Assembly: GCA_964592115.1 (NCBI GenBank)
Contig: CAZQCP010000003.1
Span: 1 to 64,000 of the forward strand
DNA: 64,000 nt
Source of the DNA: Sva-07 sp964592115
GTDB lineage: Bacteria > Actinomycetota > Acidimicrobiia > Acidimicrobiales > Ilumatobacteraceae
Reading direction: 5' to 3'
The translations under genes were made by a program, and so were the position numbers. The notes under the pieces were generated by a model. It saw only the letters and a program-made list of their open reading frames with translations. It did not search any database and had not been told where the DNA came from. Shown here piece by piece: positions 16,791 to 25,194 of the stretch (position 1 is the first letter of the stretch; each line of letters opens with the position of its first letter).

Positions 16791-17752
16791 CACGGCGCAG
16801 CGTACCCGTCACGCCCTGGGTACTCCGGGCGGACCTCCCGGCGGGACGCGGCAGTGGCGATCGCTGCCGCACTCAGGTCGACGACGATCGACACGACACG
16901 ACTGATGACCGCCGTCGACAGTGCGACGGTGCTGCCGAGCGGGGCGGTCATGATCGACACGAAGACGGTCTCGCGCACTCCAAGCCCGCCGGGGAGCCCG
17001 ATGATCACGAACCCGGCCATCCACGACAGGCACGTCGCAGCGAGCAGTTGCACGACGAGGCGAACGTCGAGATCGACGCCGAGGGCGACGACGGCAAACA
17101 CGTTCATCCCGGAGAAGAACACCCAGACCGGCACGTGGCGGCCGACGAGGGAGCCGAGCCAACCTGCCGAGGGCAGTCCGAGGTCTCGCCGCAGCACCCG
17201 CGATACGGCCCGTTCGCCGACGGCGCGCGCCCGCGGTACGGCCACGAGCGCCCCGCCGATGAGCATGCCGGCGCCGATCGCCAGGGAGATCCACCGCACC
17301 GCGCCGTCGACCGCCAGCCCGGTGCCTGCACCGACCGCGGCCGCGCCGACGAACGTGCCGATCATCGACCACGCGGTCGACGTGTACGCGGCACGTCTGG
17401 GGATCGCGCCGCGGTGCGCCAGTTCGGCCTGTCCGACGATCGGCCAGATCCCGCCTGGGACGTACTTGCCGAGCTGACCGACGAAGAACCACGCCAAGCC
17501 GCGGCGGGCGGTGACGGCCTCACCGCCGGTGCGCATGATCCAGAGCCACGCGAGGCCGATGAGGCTCATCGCGAGCCACCCGGTGACGACTCCGAGTACG
17601 AGCCACGCCGGTGTCGCCGACTCGAAGGCGTCGGCGATCGCATCGCGATCGCGCACGATGCGGATCGCCACGAAGGCGATGCCGGCGACCCCGATGGCGA
17701 CGCCGACCAGGTTCGCCAGTCGTGACCGGGTGAGCAGGCGGCCGCGCTTCAC
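16790..17752 (-). CDS. Flippase-like membrane protein (lysylphosphatidylglycerol synthase TM / UPF0104 type)
   Basis: 320 residues with about eight transmembrane helices. Family features are the FFVGQLGKYVPGGIWPIVGQ segment and IGLPGGLGVRETVFV near the C-terminus. Members of this family lie next to dolichyl-phosphate-mannose-synthase-like glycosyltransferases and are thought to move lipid-linked sugars or modified lipids across the membrane (family inference). The next gene is exactly such a GT2 and overlaps it, while a methyltransferase lies 34 nt upstream. Confidence 0.82.
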   Translation of the reverse strand: MKRGRLLTRSRLANLVGVAIGVAGIAFVAIRIVRDRDAIADAFESATPAWLVLGVVTGWLAMSLIGLAWLWIMRTGGEAVTARRGLAWFFVGQLGKYVPGGIWPIVGQAELAHRGAIPRRAAYTSTAWSMIGTFVGAAAVGAGTGLAVDGAVRWISLAIGAGMLIGGALVAVPRARAVGERAVSRVLRRDLGLPSAGWLGSLVGRHVPVWVFFSGMNVFAVVALGVDLDVRLVVQLLAATCLSWMAGFVIIGLPGGLGVRETVFVSIMTAPLGSTVALSTAVISRVVSIVVDLSAAAIATAASRREVRPEYPGRDGYAAP

Positions 17753-17786
17753 GCCGGACGGGCCCGTCGCGTCTCGTGGCGCAAGT

Positions 17787-18386
17787 TCACCGGGTGTGAG
17801 CGCGGACCATCGTCCACGGCATCGGATTGCGTGTCTCGTCGACGGCGAACTGCGTGGCCACGAGCTTGCGGAAGCCGCGGCTGGTCCAGTGGTTGATGTG
17901 GCCCGGGGTATTGCCGAAGTCGCGGATGTAGCGCCCGCGGGCCATGTTGCCCACGCGCCAGATCGGCTCGAAGGGCACGGAGGCGATCAACGAACCGGCG
18001 CACACGCGGCGGAGCTCGACGAGTGCGCCGCTCGTGTCGGGCAGATGCTCGAACACCTCGATCGCCAATACGAGGTCGAACGCGTCGTCCGGGAACGGCA
18101 GTGTCGTGGCGTCGCCGAACACGCAGGAGAGGTCACGCTCGGCCCAGCTGCCGGCGAGCTCGTCGTCGGGGAGATCGAGGCCGACCACGGACGCCTGCGG
18201 GAAGCGCTCGCCGATGCGAGCGTTGACGACGCCCTCGCCGACGCCGATCTCGAGCACGCGGGCCGGCGGCGCGATGGCGTCGAGGAACCCATCGAGGGCA
18301 TCGAAGAACCCGCGCATCATGCGCTGCTCGATCGGGTTCGTCGACCCGTACTTGTCGTACGTGTTCCCCGTCGGAGTGCTGGTCAC
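17787..18386 (-). CDS. Class I SAM-dependent methyltransferase
   Basis: 199 residues, GTG start. Motif I is RVLEIGVGEGVVNARI (about residues 43-58); VVGLDLPDDEL, VFGDATTLPFPDDAFDLVLA and VFEHLPD follow in the order expected for small class I methyltransferases of type 11. The C-terminal part (NTPGHINHWTSRGFRKL) is typical of those acting on glycans or lipid-linked substrates. The neighbours suggest a role in envelope glycan synthesis; substrate unknown. A palindrome (18409-18445) separates it from the membrane protein gene upstream. Confidence 0.85.
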   Translation of the reverse strand: MTSTPTGNTYDKYGSTNPIEQRMMRGFFDALDGFLDAIAPPARVLEIGVGEGVVNARIGERFPQASVVGLDLPDDELAGSWAERDLSCVFGDATTLPFPDDAFDLVLAIEVFEHLPDTSGALVELRRVCAGSLIASVPFEPIWRVGNMARGRYIRDFGNTPGHINHWTSRGFRKLVATQFAVDETRNPMPWTMVRAHTR

Positions 18387-18408
18387 GGTGTTCAGTCTGG
18401 CGGGAGCA

Positions 18409-18445
18409 ACGAACTTTGGGGACGGGACCCTTCCCCAAAGTTCGT
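18409..18445. repeat. Family C palindrome, copy 1
   Basis: Perfect 14-nt arms ACGAACTTTGGGGA (18409-18422) and TCCCCAAAGTTCGT (18432-18445) with a 9-nt loop CGGGACCCT. It touches the stop codon of the membrane protein gene (18445-18447) and probably terminates it. Confidence 0.78.
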
Positions 18446-20004
18446 CAGTCGGGGAGCTTCCAGAGGATCCATGCGCTGTCGGACCACACCTCGTCCCAGC
18501 CTCGCAGCCGTGCGTCGCTGACCGTGAGCGTCGGTTGCCAGTAGGTCGAGTTGCGGCGCTGCGCGAAGTAGTCGGCGTGCAGCGCGATGCGCTCCAGGTT
18601 CTTCGTCTGGAAGCTGCGCCGGTCGGTGAGCAGCGTCATCGTCCGGGCGCGGAAGTAGGCGATCGTCGAGTCGGCGGGCGTGTGCTCGCTCACGGCATCG
18701 AAGATCGGTGCGACGACCGGGTTCGACGGCCCCGAAAGTACCCGTCCCGCGGCGTTGTAGCTGCGCACGTCGGCGATGTCGCCGCGCAACACCACGAGAT
18801 GGGCCACGACGAGCACCGCCAGCGGTGCCAACACGACAGCCTGGATCACCCGGTGACGCCGGCGATCGTGTGCCTCACTCGCCGTGGAGGATCGACTGGT
18901 GACCGCCGTCAGCCACTGTCCGGCAGCGACGAGCGCGGCGGTGACGAAGTAGAGGATCCACGGCGTGACCTGGAGCCAGTAGCGGGGCACCTCGCGGAGG
19001 TGCGTGCTGATTGCCAGCGCGCTGAACACGGCGACCATCAACAACGCACCGTCGAGCATCGGGCGCCGACGGATGCCGATCACCGCGCCGACGGCGGCGA
19101 CCCCGAGCACCGCGACGCCGGCGATCGTGTGGGCGCCGAGCCCGAGGTGGTCGGCGAGCGTCGCCGGGTACTCGCCCAGGCGGTCGTCGAGATAGGACAA
19201 CTCGTTGTCGTTGTTCGGCAGCAGCGTCGTCGGCATCAGCACGTGGAAGATGGCCGCGCTGGCGAGGAAGGCGGCGTACGGGGCGAACAGTGAGCGACCG
19301 TGCACTCGGACCCGTCCGACGAACCTGCGTCCGAGCGACCGGTCGAGCGGCAAGGCGCCGGCGCGGACGAGGTCGGCGACCTGCATGACGGCGATGACTC
19401 CGAGGAGCGCGACACTCTCGCGTCGCACGTTGAACGCCAGCGTCACGAAGCCACCGAGAGCGACCAGCTGCCCGAGCGAGGCGTCGAGCAATGTGGCGCC
19501 CTCGCGCCTGATCCGGTCGTACCACCAGATGAACAGCGCCACGGCCACGAGGTGGGGGATCTCGGTCAAGAGCTGTTCGGTATGGGCGAGGTAGATCGGC
19601 GCCGTGGCGAACACGGCGGTCACCGCGACGGCCGCCGCACGGCCGATGCGCCGCCGCACGATGCCGTGGAACAGCACCAGCCACACGCACAAGAGGCCGA
19701 CTTCGACGAGTTTGAGGCGGTCGTAGTCGAACCCCCACTGATGGACGAACGGCGACAGCACGAGCGGCCACACCCACGGGTATCCGACCGGTCCCATGAG
19801 TGGGTCGGAGAGCCGGACCGTGAACCGGTTGTCGGCGATGACCGCCCCCATGTCGCCGTCGAACACGCTGCGCGCCTGGCGCAGGTAGAGCGCGAAGTCG
19901 TCGCCTTGGGTGTGCCCGTGACGATGCAACTGCACGGCGAGCCCGGCCGCGACCACGACGACGATGGGCAGCGCGATCCATCGGAAGACGGACGGCCGCG
20001 ACAT
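18445..20004 (-). CDS. Polytopic membrane protein, probable GT-C-type glycosyltransferase
   Basis: 519 residues with about ten hydrophobic segments. Just after the first helix lies GDDFALYLRQARSV, an acidic-pair motif on the first outer loop like that of GT-C enzymes (ArnT/PMT class), and the last hundred residues form a soluble C-terminal region. GT-C enzymes use polyprenyl-phosphate sugars made by GT2 enzymes such as the one encoded downstream. No exact family is recognised, so the function is inferred. TACCCT (20012-20017) ends 7 nt before ATG 20004. Confidence 0.65.
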   Translation of the reverse strand: MSRPSVFRWIALPIVVVVAAGLAVQLHRHGHTQGDDFALYLRQARSVFDGDMGAVIADNRFTVRLSDPLMGPVGYPWVWPLVLSPFVHQWGFDYDRLKLVEVGLLCVWLVLFHGIVRRRIGRAAAVAVTAVFATAPIYLAHTEQLLTEIPHLVAVALFIWWYDRIRREGATLLDASLGQLVALGGFVTLAFNVRRESVALLGVIAVMQVADLVRAGALPLDRSLGRRFVGRVRVHGRSLFAPYAAFLASAAIFHVLMPTTLLPNNDNELSYLDDRLGEYPATLADHLGLGAHTIAGVAVLGVAAVGAVIGIRRRPMLDGALLMVAVFSALAISTHLREVPRYWLQVTPWILYFVTAALVAAGQWLTAVTSRSSTASEAHDRRRHRVIQAVVLAPLAVLVVAHLVVLRGDIADVRSYNAAGRVLSGPSNPVVAPIFDAVSEHTPADSTIAYFRARTMTLLTDRRSFQTKNLERIALHADYFAQRRNSTYWQPTLTVSDARLRGWDEVWSDSAWILWKLPD

Positions 20005-20011
20005 CGTGGTC

Positions 20012-20017
20012 AGGGTA
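20012..20017 (-). promoter_or_regulatory. -10-like TACCCT before the GT-C-like gene
   Basis: TANNNT hexamer ending 7 nt before ATG 20004, consistent with a leaderless start. Confidence 0.35.
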
Positions 20018-20064
20018 ATGCTTCGGTTCTCCCGCCGACCGGCGCGCCGGTTGGACGTCGCGTG

Positions 20065-20889
20065 CTACGAGGAGGCTTCGGCGAGGGCGCGGCGGGTGAG
20101 GACCTTGGCGAGGTGCTCGCGGTACTCGACGCTGGCGTTGAGGTCGGCTTGCGGTTCGGCGTCGGCGACGGCCTGTTCGGCGGCGTCGTCGATGCTCGCT
20201 CCGCTGGCGAGGGCGTTGGCAACGCTCGTGGCGAGCACCGGCGTCGAGCCCATGTTGACGAGCCCCACCCCGGCGTCGCCGTTGCGACGCCAGGCGGCGA
20301 CACCGACGATCGCCCAGTCCTGGGCCCGGCGGTTGAACTTCTGGAAGCTCCACCCGGCACCGTCCATCTTCGGCACCTTGATCTCCACGAGCATCTCGTC
20401 GGCGGCGAGCGCCGACTCGAAGAACGTCTCGTAGAACTCGCTCGCCGGGATGTCGCGCCGCCCGTTGGGTCCCTGGGCGACGTAGGTGGCGCCGAGCGCG
20501 AGCGTTGTCGCCGGCAGATCGGAGGCGGGATCGGCGTGGGCGATCGTGCCGCCGAGCGTGCCGCGGTGGCGTACCTGCGGGTCGCCGACGTGGCTCGCCG
20601 CGTGGGCCAGGAGCGGCACATGTTGACGCAACAACTCGGACGTCTCGACATCCATGTGGCGGGTGAGCGCGCCGATGGCGATGTGGTCGCCGGCATCGCG
20701 GATGTACGACAGGTCGTCGATGCGGCCGATGTCGATGAGCACCGCCGGCTGGGCGAGGCGCAGCTTCATCATCGGCAGCAGGCTGTGGCCGCCGGCGATG
20801 AACTTGGCTTCGTCGCCGTGCTCGCCGACGAGGCTGATCGCCTCCTCGGTGGAACCGGCGCGGACGTAATCGAATGCGGCGGGGATCAC
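20065..20889 (-). CDS. FAD-binding (medium, CoxM-like) subunit of a Mo-hydroxylase
   Basis: 274 residues. GTG 20889 overlaps the large-subunit stop (GTGA). FAD-binding motifs of the CO dehydrogenase M family are present: AKFIAGGHSLLPMMKLR (about residues 29-45) and HRGTLGGTIAHADPASDLPA, followed by the C-terminal CODH-type domain. The subunit passes electrons from the iron-sulfur subunit to its acceptor. It is the last gene of the S-L-M set. Confidence 0.92.
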   Translation of the reverse strand: MIPAAFDYVRAGSTEEAISLVGEHGDEAKFIAGGHSLLPMMKLRLAQPAVLIDIGRIDDLSYIRDAGDHIAIGALTRHMDVETSELLRQHVPLLAHAASHVGDPQVRHRGTLGGTIAHADPASDLPATTLALGATYVAQGPNGRRDIPASEFYETFFESALAADEMLVEIKVPKMDGAGWSFQKFNRRAQDWAIVGVAAWRRNGDAGVGLVNMGSTPVLATSVANALASGASIDDAAEQAVADAEPQADLNASVEYREHLAKVLTRRALAEASS

Positions 20890-23300
20890 TGCGGGCCTCC
20901 GTTGGCTGGGTCGTTGCTGGCAGCGGAACGGATCGCGTTCCACACGGTGTTCGGGCTGGCGGGCATGGGAACGTCGTGGACGCCGAGGCCCGAGAGGGCA
21001 TCGACGATGGCGTTCATGACGGTGGGTGCGGCTCCGATGGTGCCAGCTTCGCCGACGCCCTTGACGCCGAGCGAATTCGTCGGCGAGGGCGTGACGGAAT
21101 GACCGAGCGTGAGGCTCGGCACATCGCTGGCCGCTGGCACGAGGTAGTCGGCGAGCGTCGACGTGCGCAGGTTGCCGTCGTCGTCGTAATCGACGCCCTC
21201 GTACAGCGCTTGGGCGAGACCCTGGATGATGCCGCCGTGCACCTGGCCTTCGACGATGAGCGGGTTGACCTGCACGCCGCAGTCGTCGACGGCGACGTAC
21301 TGCAACACGTCGACGTCGCCGGTCTCCGTGTCGACCTCGACGACGCAGATGTGCGTGCCGAACGGCCACGAGAAGTTCGGCGGGTCGTAGGTGACTTGCG
21401 CTTCGAGGTTCGGTTCGAGTCCGTCGGGCAGGTTGTGAGCGGTGAACGCCTCGAAGGCGATCGCCGCCAGTGGCAGCTCCTTGTCCGGCGAGCCGGCGAC
21501 GCGGAACGTGCCGCCGACGAACTCGAGGTCGTCGACGTTGGCCTCCATCTGGTGGGCGGCGATCTGCTTGGCCTTGTCGATCACCTTGTCGCACGCCATG
21601 CCGACGGCGACACCGCCGACGGGCAGCGACCGCGAGCCGTAGGTGTCCATGCCGAGCGGGGCGATCGCGGTGTCGGAGTGCAAGACGTCGACGTCCGCCG
21701 GGTCGATGCCGAGCTTGTCGGCGACGATCATCGACCATGCGGTCTCGTGGCCCTGCCCGTGCGGTGACGTGCCGGTGACGACTTGCACCTTGGCGGTCGG
21801 CAAGATCCGTACGGTCGCCGCTTCCCATCCGCCGGCGGAGTAGTTGAGCGAGGCGAGCACTCGCGACGGCGCGAGGCCACACATCTCGAAGTAGCTCGAC
21901 ATGCCGATGCCCAGCCGCTTGGTGGCGCCGTCGACGTTCTGTTCCTCCTGGCGGGCGCGCAGCCCGGCGTAGTCGACGAGGTCGGCGGCGACCGTCGCCG
22001 CGTGGTCGTGATCGCCGGAGTCGTAGACGAGGCCCGTGAACGCTTCGTACGGGTACTTCTCCTTGGCGATGAAGTTGCGCCGCCGGAGCTCGAGCGGGTC
22101 GACGCCGACCTCGCGGGCGAGCGCGTCCATCGCCCGCTCGATGGCGTAGGTGGCCTCGGGGCGACCGGCGCCGCGGTAGGCGTCGGTCGGCGTCATCGTG
22201 GTGAACACGCTCGTGCACGAGAAGTCGTACGCCTTGGGGAGGTCGTAGACCCCGGCGTACAAGAACGCGCCGAGCAACGGGATGCCCGGCGTGACGAGTT
22301 GCAGATAGGCGCCCATGTCGGCGAGCAATCGGATCCGCACGGCCGTGAGCTTGCCGTTGGCGTCGGCGGCGAGCTCGACGTGTTGGATCTGCCCCCGGCC
22401 TTGGATGGTGGCCTGGGTGTTCTCCGAGCGCGTCTCGTTCCAGCGCACCGGTACGTTGTGCTTGCGGGCGAGGGCGAGACACAGCAGCTCTTCGGCGTAC
22501 ACGTTGAGCTTGGCGCCGAAGCCGCCGCCGACGGCGGGGGCGACCACGCGCAGCTGGTGTTCGGGGAAGCCGAGCGTGACCGCGGCCATGATCTTCAAGA
22601 TGTGCGGAACCTGGGTGGACGAGTAGAGCGTCAGGTCGCCGCCGAACGGCTGGGGCACGACGACGACCGCTCGTGGTTCCATCGCCATCGGGATCAGGCG
22701 CTGCTGGACGTAGCGTTCGCTGACGGTGTGCGCGGCGGCGTCGAACGCCCGCTGCACGTCGCCTTCGTTCTCCTCGACGAGGAGGTCCCAGGTGTACGAC
22801 TTGTTCGTCCCGAGCTCGTCGTGCACGATCACTCGATCGGACAGCGCGTCCTCCAAGTCGACGACGGCGTCGAGCGGTTCGTAGTCGACGTCGATCGCAT
22901 CGAGCGCGTCGTGGGCGATCGTGTCGCTCTCGGCGAGCACCGCGGCCACGCCGTCGCCCGCGAAGTGTGCCGTGCCGACGGCGAGCGGATAGTGGGTCGG
23001 GTTCTTCATGTCCTCGGTGACCGGCCAGGCGCACGGCATCGGCGCCGCCCAGCTCTCGGCGAGGTCAGCGCCCGTGTACACGGCACGCACGCCGGGGATC
23101 GCGAGCGCGGCCGAAGCGTCGACCGACACGATGCGGGCGTGCGCGTACGGGCTGCGGAGCACGGCGAGGTGGAGCGCCCCGGGCACCTTCATGTCGTTGG
23201 TGAAGACCGCTTCGCCGGTGAGCAGTACCGGGTCTTCCTTGCGGAGCAACCGCTGCCCGAGCACCCTCGTGGCGGTCGATGGATCGTCGATGACTGTCAT
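20886..23300 (-). CDS. Mo-cofactor large subunit, CoxL-like (form II active-site motif)
   Basis: 804 residues from ATG 23300, preceded by GGGGG. Features of the xanthine dehydrogenase/CO dehydrogenase large subunit: VLGQRLLRKEDPVLLTGEA at the start, VAPAVGGGFGAKLNVYAEE, GTSPHGQGHETAWS, and GVKGVGEAGTIGA with the active-site Glu. The active-site loop reads DAYRGAGRPEA, the form II (CoxL-like) motif, not the AYRCSFR of genuine form I CO dehydrogenases. The substrate may therefore not be CO. A family D palindrome separates it from the small-subunit gene. Confidence 0.9.
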   Translation of the reverse strand: MTVIDDPSTATRVLGQRLLRKEDPVLLTGEAVFTNDMKVPGALHLAVLRSPYAHARIVSVDASAALAIPGVRAVYTGADLAESWAAPMPCAWPVTEDMKNPTHYPLAVGTAHFAGDGVAAVLAESDTIAHDALDAIDVDYEPLDAVVDLEDALSDRVIVHDELGTNKSYTWDLLVEENEGDVQRAFDAAAHTVSERYVQQRLIPMAMEPRAVVVVPQPFGGDLTLYSSTQVPHILKIMAAVTLGFPEHQLRVVAPAVGGGFGAKLNVYAEELLCLALARKHNVPVRWNETRSENTQATIQGRGQIQHVELAADANGKLTAVRIRLLADMGAYLQLVTPGIPLLGAFLYAGVYDLPKAYDFSCTSVFTTMTPTDAYRGAGRPEATYAIERAMDALAREVGVDPLELRRRNFIAKEKYPYEAFTGLVYDSGDHDHAATVAADLVDYAGLRARQEEQNVDGATKRLGIGMSSYFEMCGLAPSRVLASLNYSAGGWEAATVRILPTAKVQVVTGTSPHGQGHETAWSMIVADKLGIDPADVDVLHSDTAIAPLGMDTYGSRSLPVGGVAVGMACDKVIDKAKQIAAHQMEANVDDLEFVGGTFRVAGSPDKELPLAAIAFEAFTAHNLPDGLEPNLEAQVTYDPPNFSWPFGTHICVVEVDTETGDVDVLQYVAVDDCGVQVNPLIVEGQVHGGIIQGLAQALYEGVDYDDDGNLRTSTLADYLVPAASDVPSLTLGHSVTPSPTNSLGVKGVGEAGTIGAAPTVMNAIVDALSGLGVHDVPMPASPNTVWNAIRSAASNDPANGGPQ

Positions 23301-23336
23301 GTTCTGGACCCCCATCCAGGTGAGACGTTGCAAGAT

Positions 23337-23365
23337 GTCACAGCGGTGCCAGGCACCGCTGTGAC
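23337..23365. repeat. Family D perfect palindrome between S and L subunit genes
   Basis: Perfect 14-nt arms GTCACAGCGGTGCC (23337-23350) and GGCACCGCTGTGAC (23352-23365) around one unpaired base. It begins 2 nt after the small-subunit stop and could set the ratio of S to L-M transcripts. Confidence 0.78.
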
Positions 23366-23367
23366 GT

Positions 23368-23832
23368 TCAGCCGCCCGCGCTCGCCGCGGCGAGGACGGA
23401 CTTCACGATGTTGTGGTAACCGGTGCAGCGGCACAGGTTGCCCTCGAGGCCCAGGCGGACCTCTGCTTCGGTCGGGTTCGGGTTCTCGTTCAGGAGGCTC
23501 GATGCGGCCATCACCATGCCGGGCGTGCAGTACCCGCACTGCAGGCCGTGGTTCTCCATGAACGCCTGTTGCATCGGGTGCAGCGTGCCGTCGGCGGCGG
23601 CCATGCCCTCGATCGTGGTGACGTCGCTGCCATCGGCTTGCACGGCCAGCACCGTGCAACTCTTGACCGCCTCGCCGTCGAGGTGCAGCGAGCAGGCGCC
23701 GCACGACGACGTGTCGCAACCGATGTTGGTGCCGGTCAAGCCGACGACCTCACGGATGTAGTGCACGAGCAGCGTGCGTGGCTCGACATCGTGCGTGTGT
23801 GCCGTGCCGTTGACTGTGACCGTGATCTCCAC
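23368..23832 (-). CDS. 2Fe-2S (small, CoxS-like) subunit of a Mo-hydroxylase
   Basis: 154 residues from GTG 23832 with a GGGGGAA ribosome site. Two [2Fe-2S] clusters are fully ligated: plant-type CDTSSCGACSLHLDG plus the later SCTVL Cys, and the helical domain LQCGYCTPGM with NLCRCTGYHNI. It carries electrons from the Mo centre to the FAD subunit. First gene of the S-L-M operon. Confidence 0.93.
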   Translation of the reverse strand: MEITVTVNGTAHTHDVEPRTLLVHYIREVVGLTGTNIGCDTSSCGACSLHLDGEAVKSCTVLAVQADGSDVTTIEGMAAADGTLHPMQQAFMENHGLQCGYCTPGMVMAASSLLNENPNPTEAEVRLGLEGNLCRCTGYHNIVKSVLAAASAGG

Positions 23833-23977
23833 AGTTCCCCCGTTCCCTGTTGCGATGTGTGGACGTGATGACGATAGACGCCTCGGGTCCATCATGCCCG
23901 ATGGCGACGGGTGCGTCGACACGCTGCGTCGCGACGGGACCAGGCAGGCGGCCAACGGCGGTTCGAAGGATCGGGTC

Positions 23978-24406
23978 TCAGCCGAAGATGTCGGCGAGAT
24001 CGGCGACCGCGAGATACACGAGGAAGCAGATGATCACGCCGCCGAAGATCGTGTAGTGCCAGCGCTTGGAGTGGTCGGCGCGCCAGAACCGCCGGATGCT
24101 GTACGTGATCGACACGACTGCCAACAACCCGATCGCCAGCCCGACGTAGGGCCCGACGCCCTTCGCGACGCCGATCGCCGGCAGCACGAACGGAAAGAGG
24201 ATGTACATGAAGATGCATCGCGCGGCGCTGATCACGAGCGACTTCTGGAACGCGGAGCGAGCCTCGGCAGCGGTTGCGGTGCGCTCGTCGGGCAGGCGCA
24301 GCAGGCGACGCATGAAGCGGTCCGCGGGTGACGAGCTGAGTGGGCGAGCCGGGCTCTGCTGAGGCTGCGCGGTCTGCAGCGGGGAGTGTTCGGCGGCGGT
24401 GCTCAT
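23978..24406 (-). CDS. Small membrane protein of unknown function
   Basis: 142 residues. The first 50 are polar (Gln/Pro/Ser-rich); three hydrophobic helices follow (about residues 58-80, 82-102 and 117-140). The ATG overlaps the stop of the HAD phosphatase gene (ATGA), so the two are translationally coupled. No family recognised. Confidence 0.7.
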   Translation of the reverse strand: MSTAAEHSPLQTAQPQQSPARPLSSSPADRFMRRLLRLPDERTATAAEARSAFQKSLVISAARCIFMYILFPFVLPAIGVAKGVGPYVGLAIGLLAVVSITYSIRRFWRADHSKRWHYTIFGGVIICFLVYLAVADLADIFG

Positions 24407-25101
24407 CGGCGCACGGAACGGTACGTCGCCGCGACGGACGCGGCAACCTGAGCCGGCGAGTCGACGATTGCCGCGGCGCCGGCTTGCGTGAGCTCGTCAG
24501 GTGATCCGAATCCCCACGTGACGCCGATGCACGGGATCTGGTTGAGGCTCGCGCCTTCCACGTCGTGATCGCGGTCGCCGATCATCACCACGTCGTGTCC
24601 CTCACCGTCCACACCGCGCGGCGAGACGGCGAGCATGTCGAGCGCGTACGTGATGACCTCGGCCTTCGTGCGCCGCCCGGTGCCGACCTCGGCCGTCGCT
24701 CCGGCCTGGAACGCGAAGTAGTCGGTGAACCCGAAGTGCTCGACGATGCGGATGGCCGTGTGCTGCGGCTTGGCGGTGGCGAGTGAGATCGTGTGCCCGG
24801 CCGAGCGCAACTCCTCCAGCATGTCGCCGATGCCCGGGTAGACGGCGTTCTCGAACAGACCGATGTCGTTGTAACGGACGCCGTAGGCCTCGATCACCCG
24901 TGCGATGTCGGCGGCCGGCACGCCGAGGGCGGGGAACGTGACCTCGAAGGGCGGTCCGATCATCGAGCGGATCTGCTCGTCGGTCGGCTCGGGATATCCG
25001 CAGGTGCTGAACGCGTGGCGCAGCGAGCGCCCGATCCCGGGCGACGAGTCGGAGATCGTGCCGTCGAGGTCGAGCAGAACGTGGCTGGGGGAGGGGTTCA
25101 T
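24403..25101 (-). CDS. HAD hydrolase, phosphoglycolate-phosphatase-like
   Basis: 232 residues. HAD motif I is VLLDLDGTISDSSPGI with the Asp nucleophile and acid/base; motif II is SLATAKPQHTA; the conserved Lys lies in RRTKAEVI; motif III/IV is VVMIGDRDHDVEGA. The helical cap between motifs I and II matches the Gph/PGP class. Likely role is dephosphorylating 2-phosphoglycolate or a similar small phosphoester. Cotranscribed with the small membrane protein. Confidence 0.85.
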   Translation of the reverse strand: MNPSPSHVLLDLDGTISDSSPGIGRSLRHAFSTCGYPEPTDEQIRSMIGPPFEVTFPALGVPAADIARVIEAYGVRYNDIGLFENAVYPGIGDMLEELRSAGHTISLATAKPQHTAIRIVEHFGFTDYFAFQAGATAEVGTGRRTKAEVITYALDMLAVSPRGVDGEGHDVVMIGDRDHDVEGASLNQIPCIGVTWGFGSPDELTQAGAAAIVDSPAQVAASVAATYRSVRR

Positions 25102-25138
25102 GCGATTCCAGGTGGAGGGTCCGTCGGGCGTTCCATCC

Positions 25139-25189
25139 CGATCTCGGTCGAATTCTTCCCGCCTTTTGGGAAGATTCCTACCGAGATCG
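25139..25189. repeat. Family F palindrome, copy 1
   Basis: Outer arms CGATCTCGGT (25139-25148) and ACCGAGATCG (25180-25189), inner arms TCTTCCC (25154-25160) and GGGAAGA (25168-25174). It starts 5 nt after the stop of the second CoxL-like gene. Confidence 0.72.
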
Positions 25190-25194
25190 CCGGA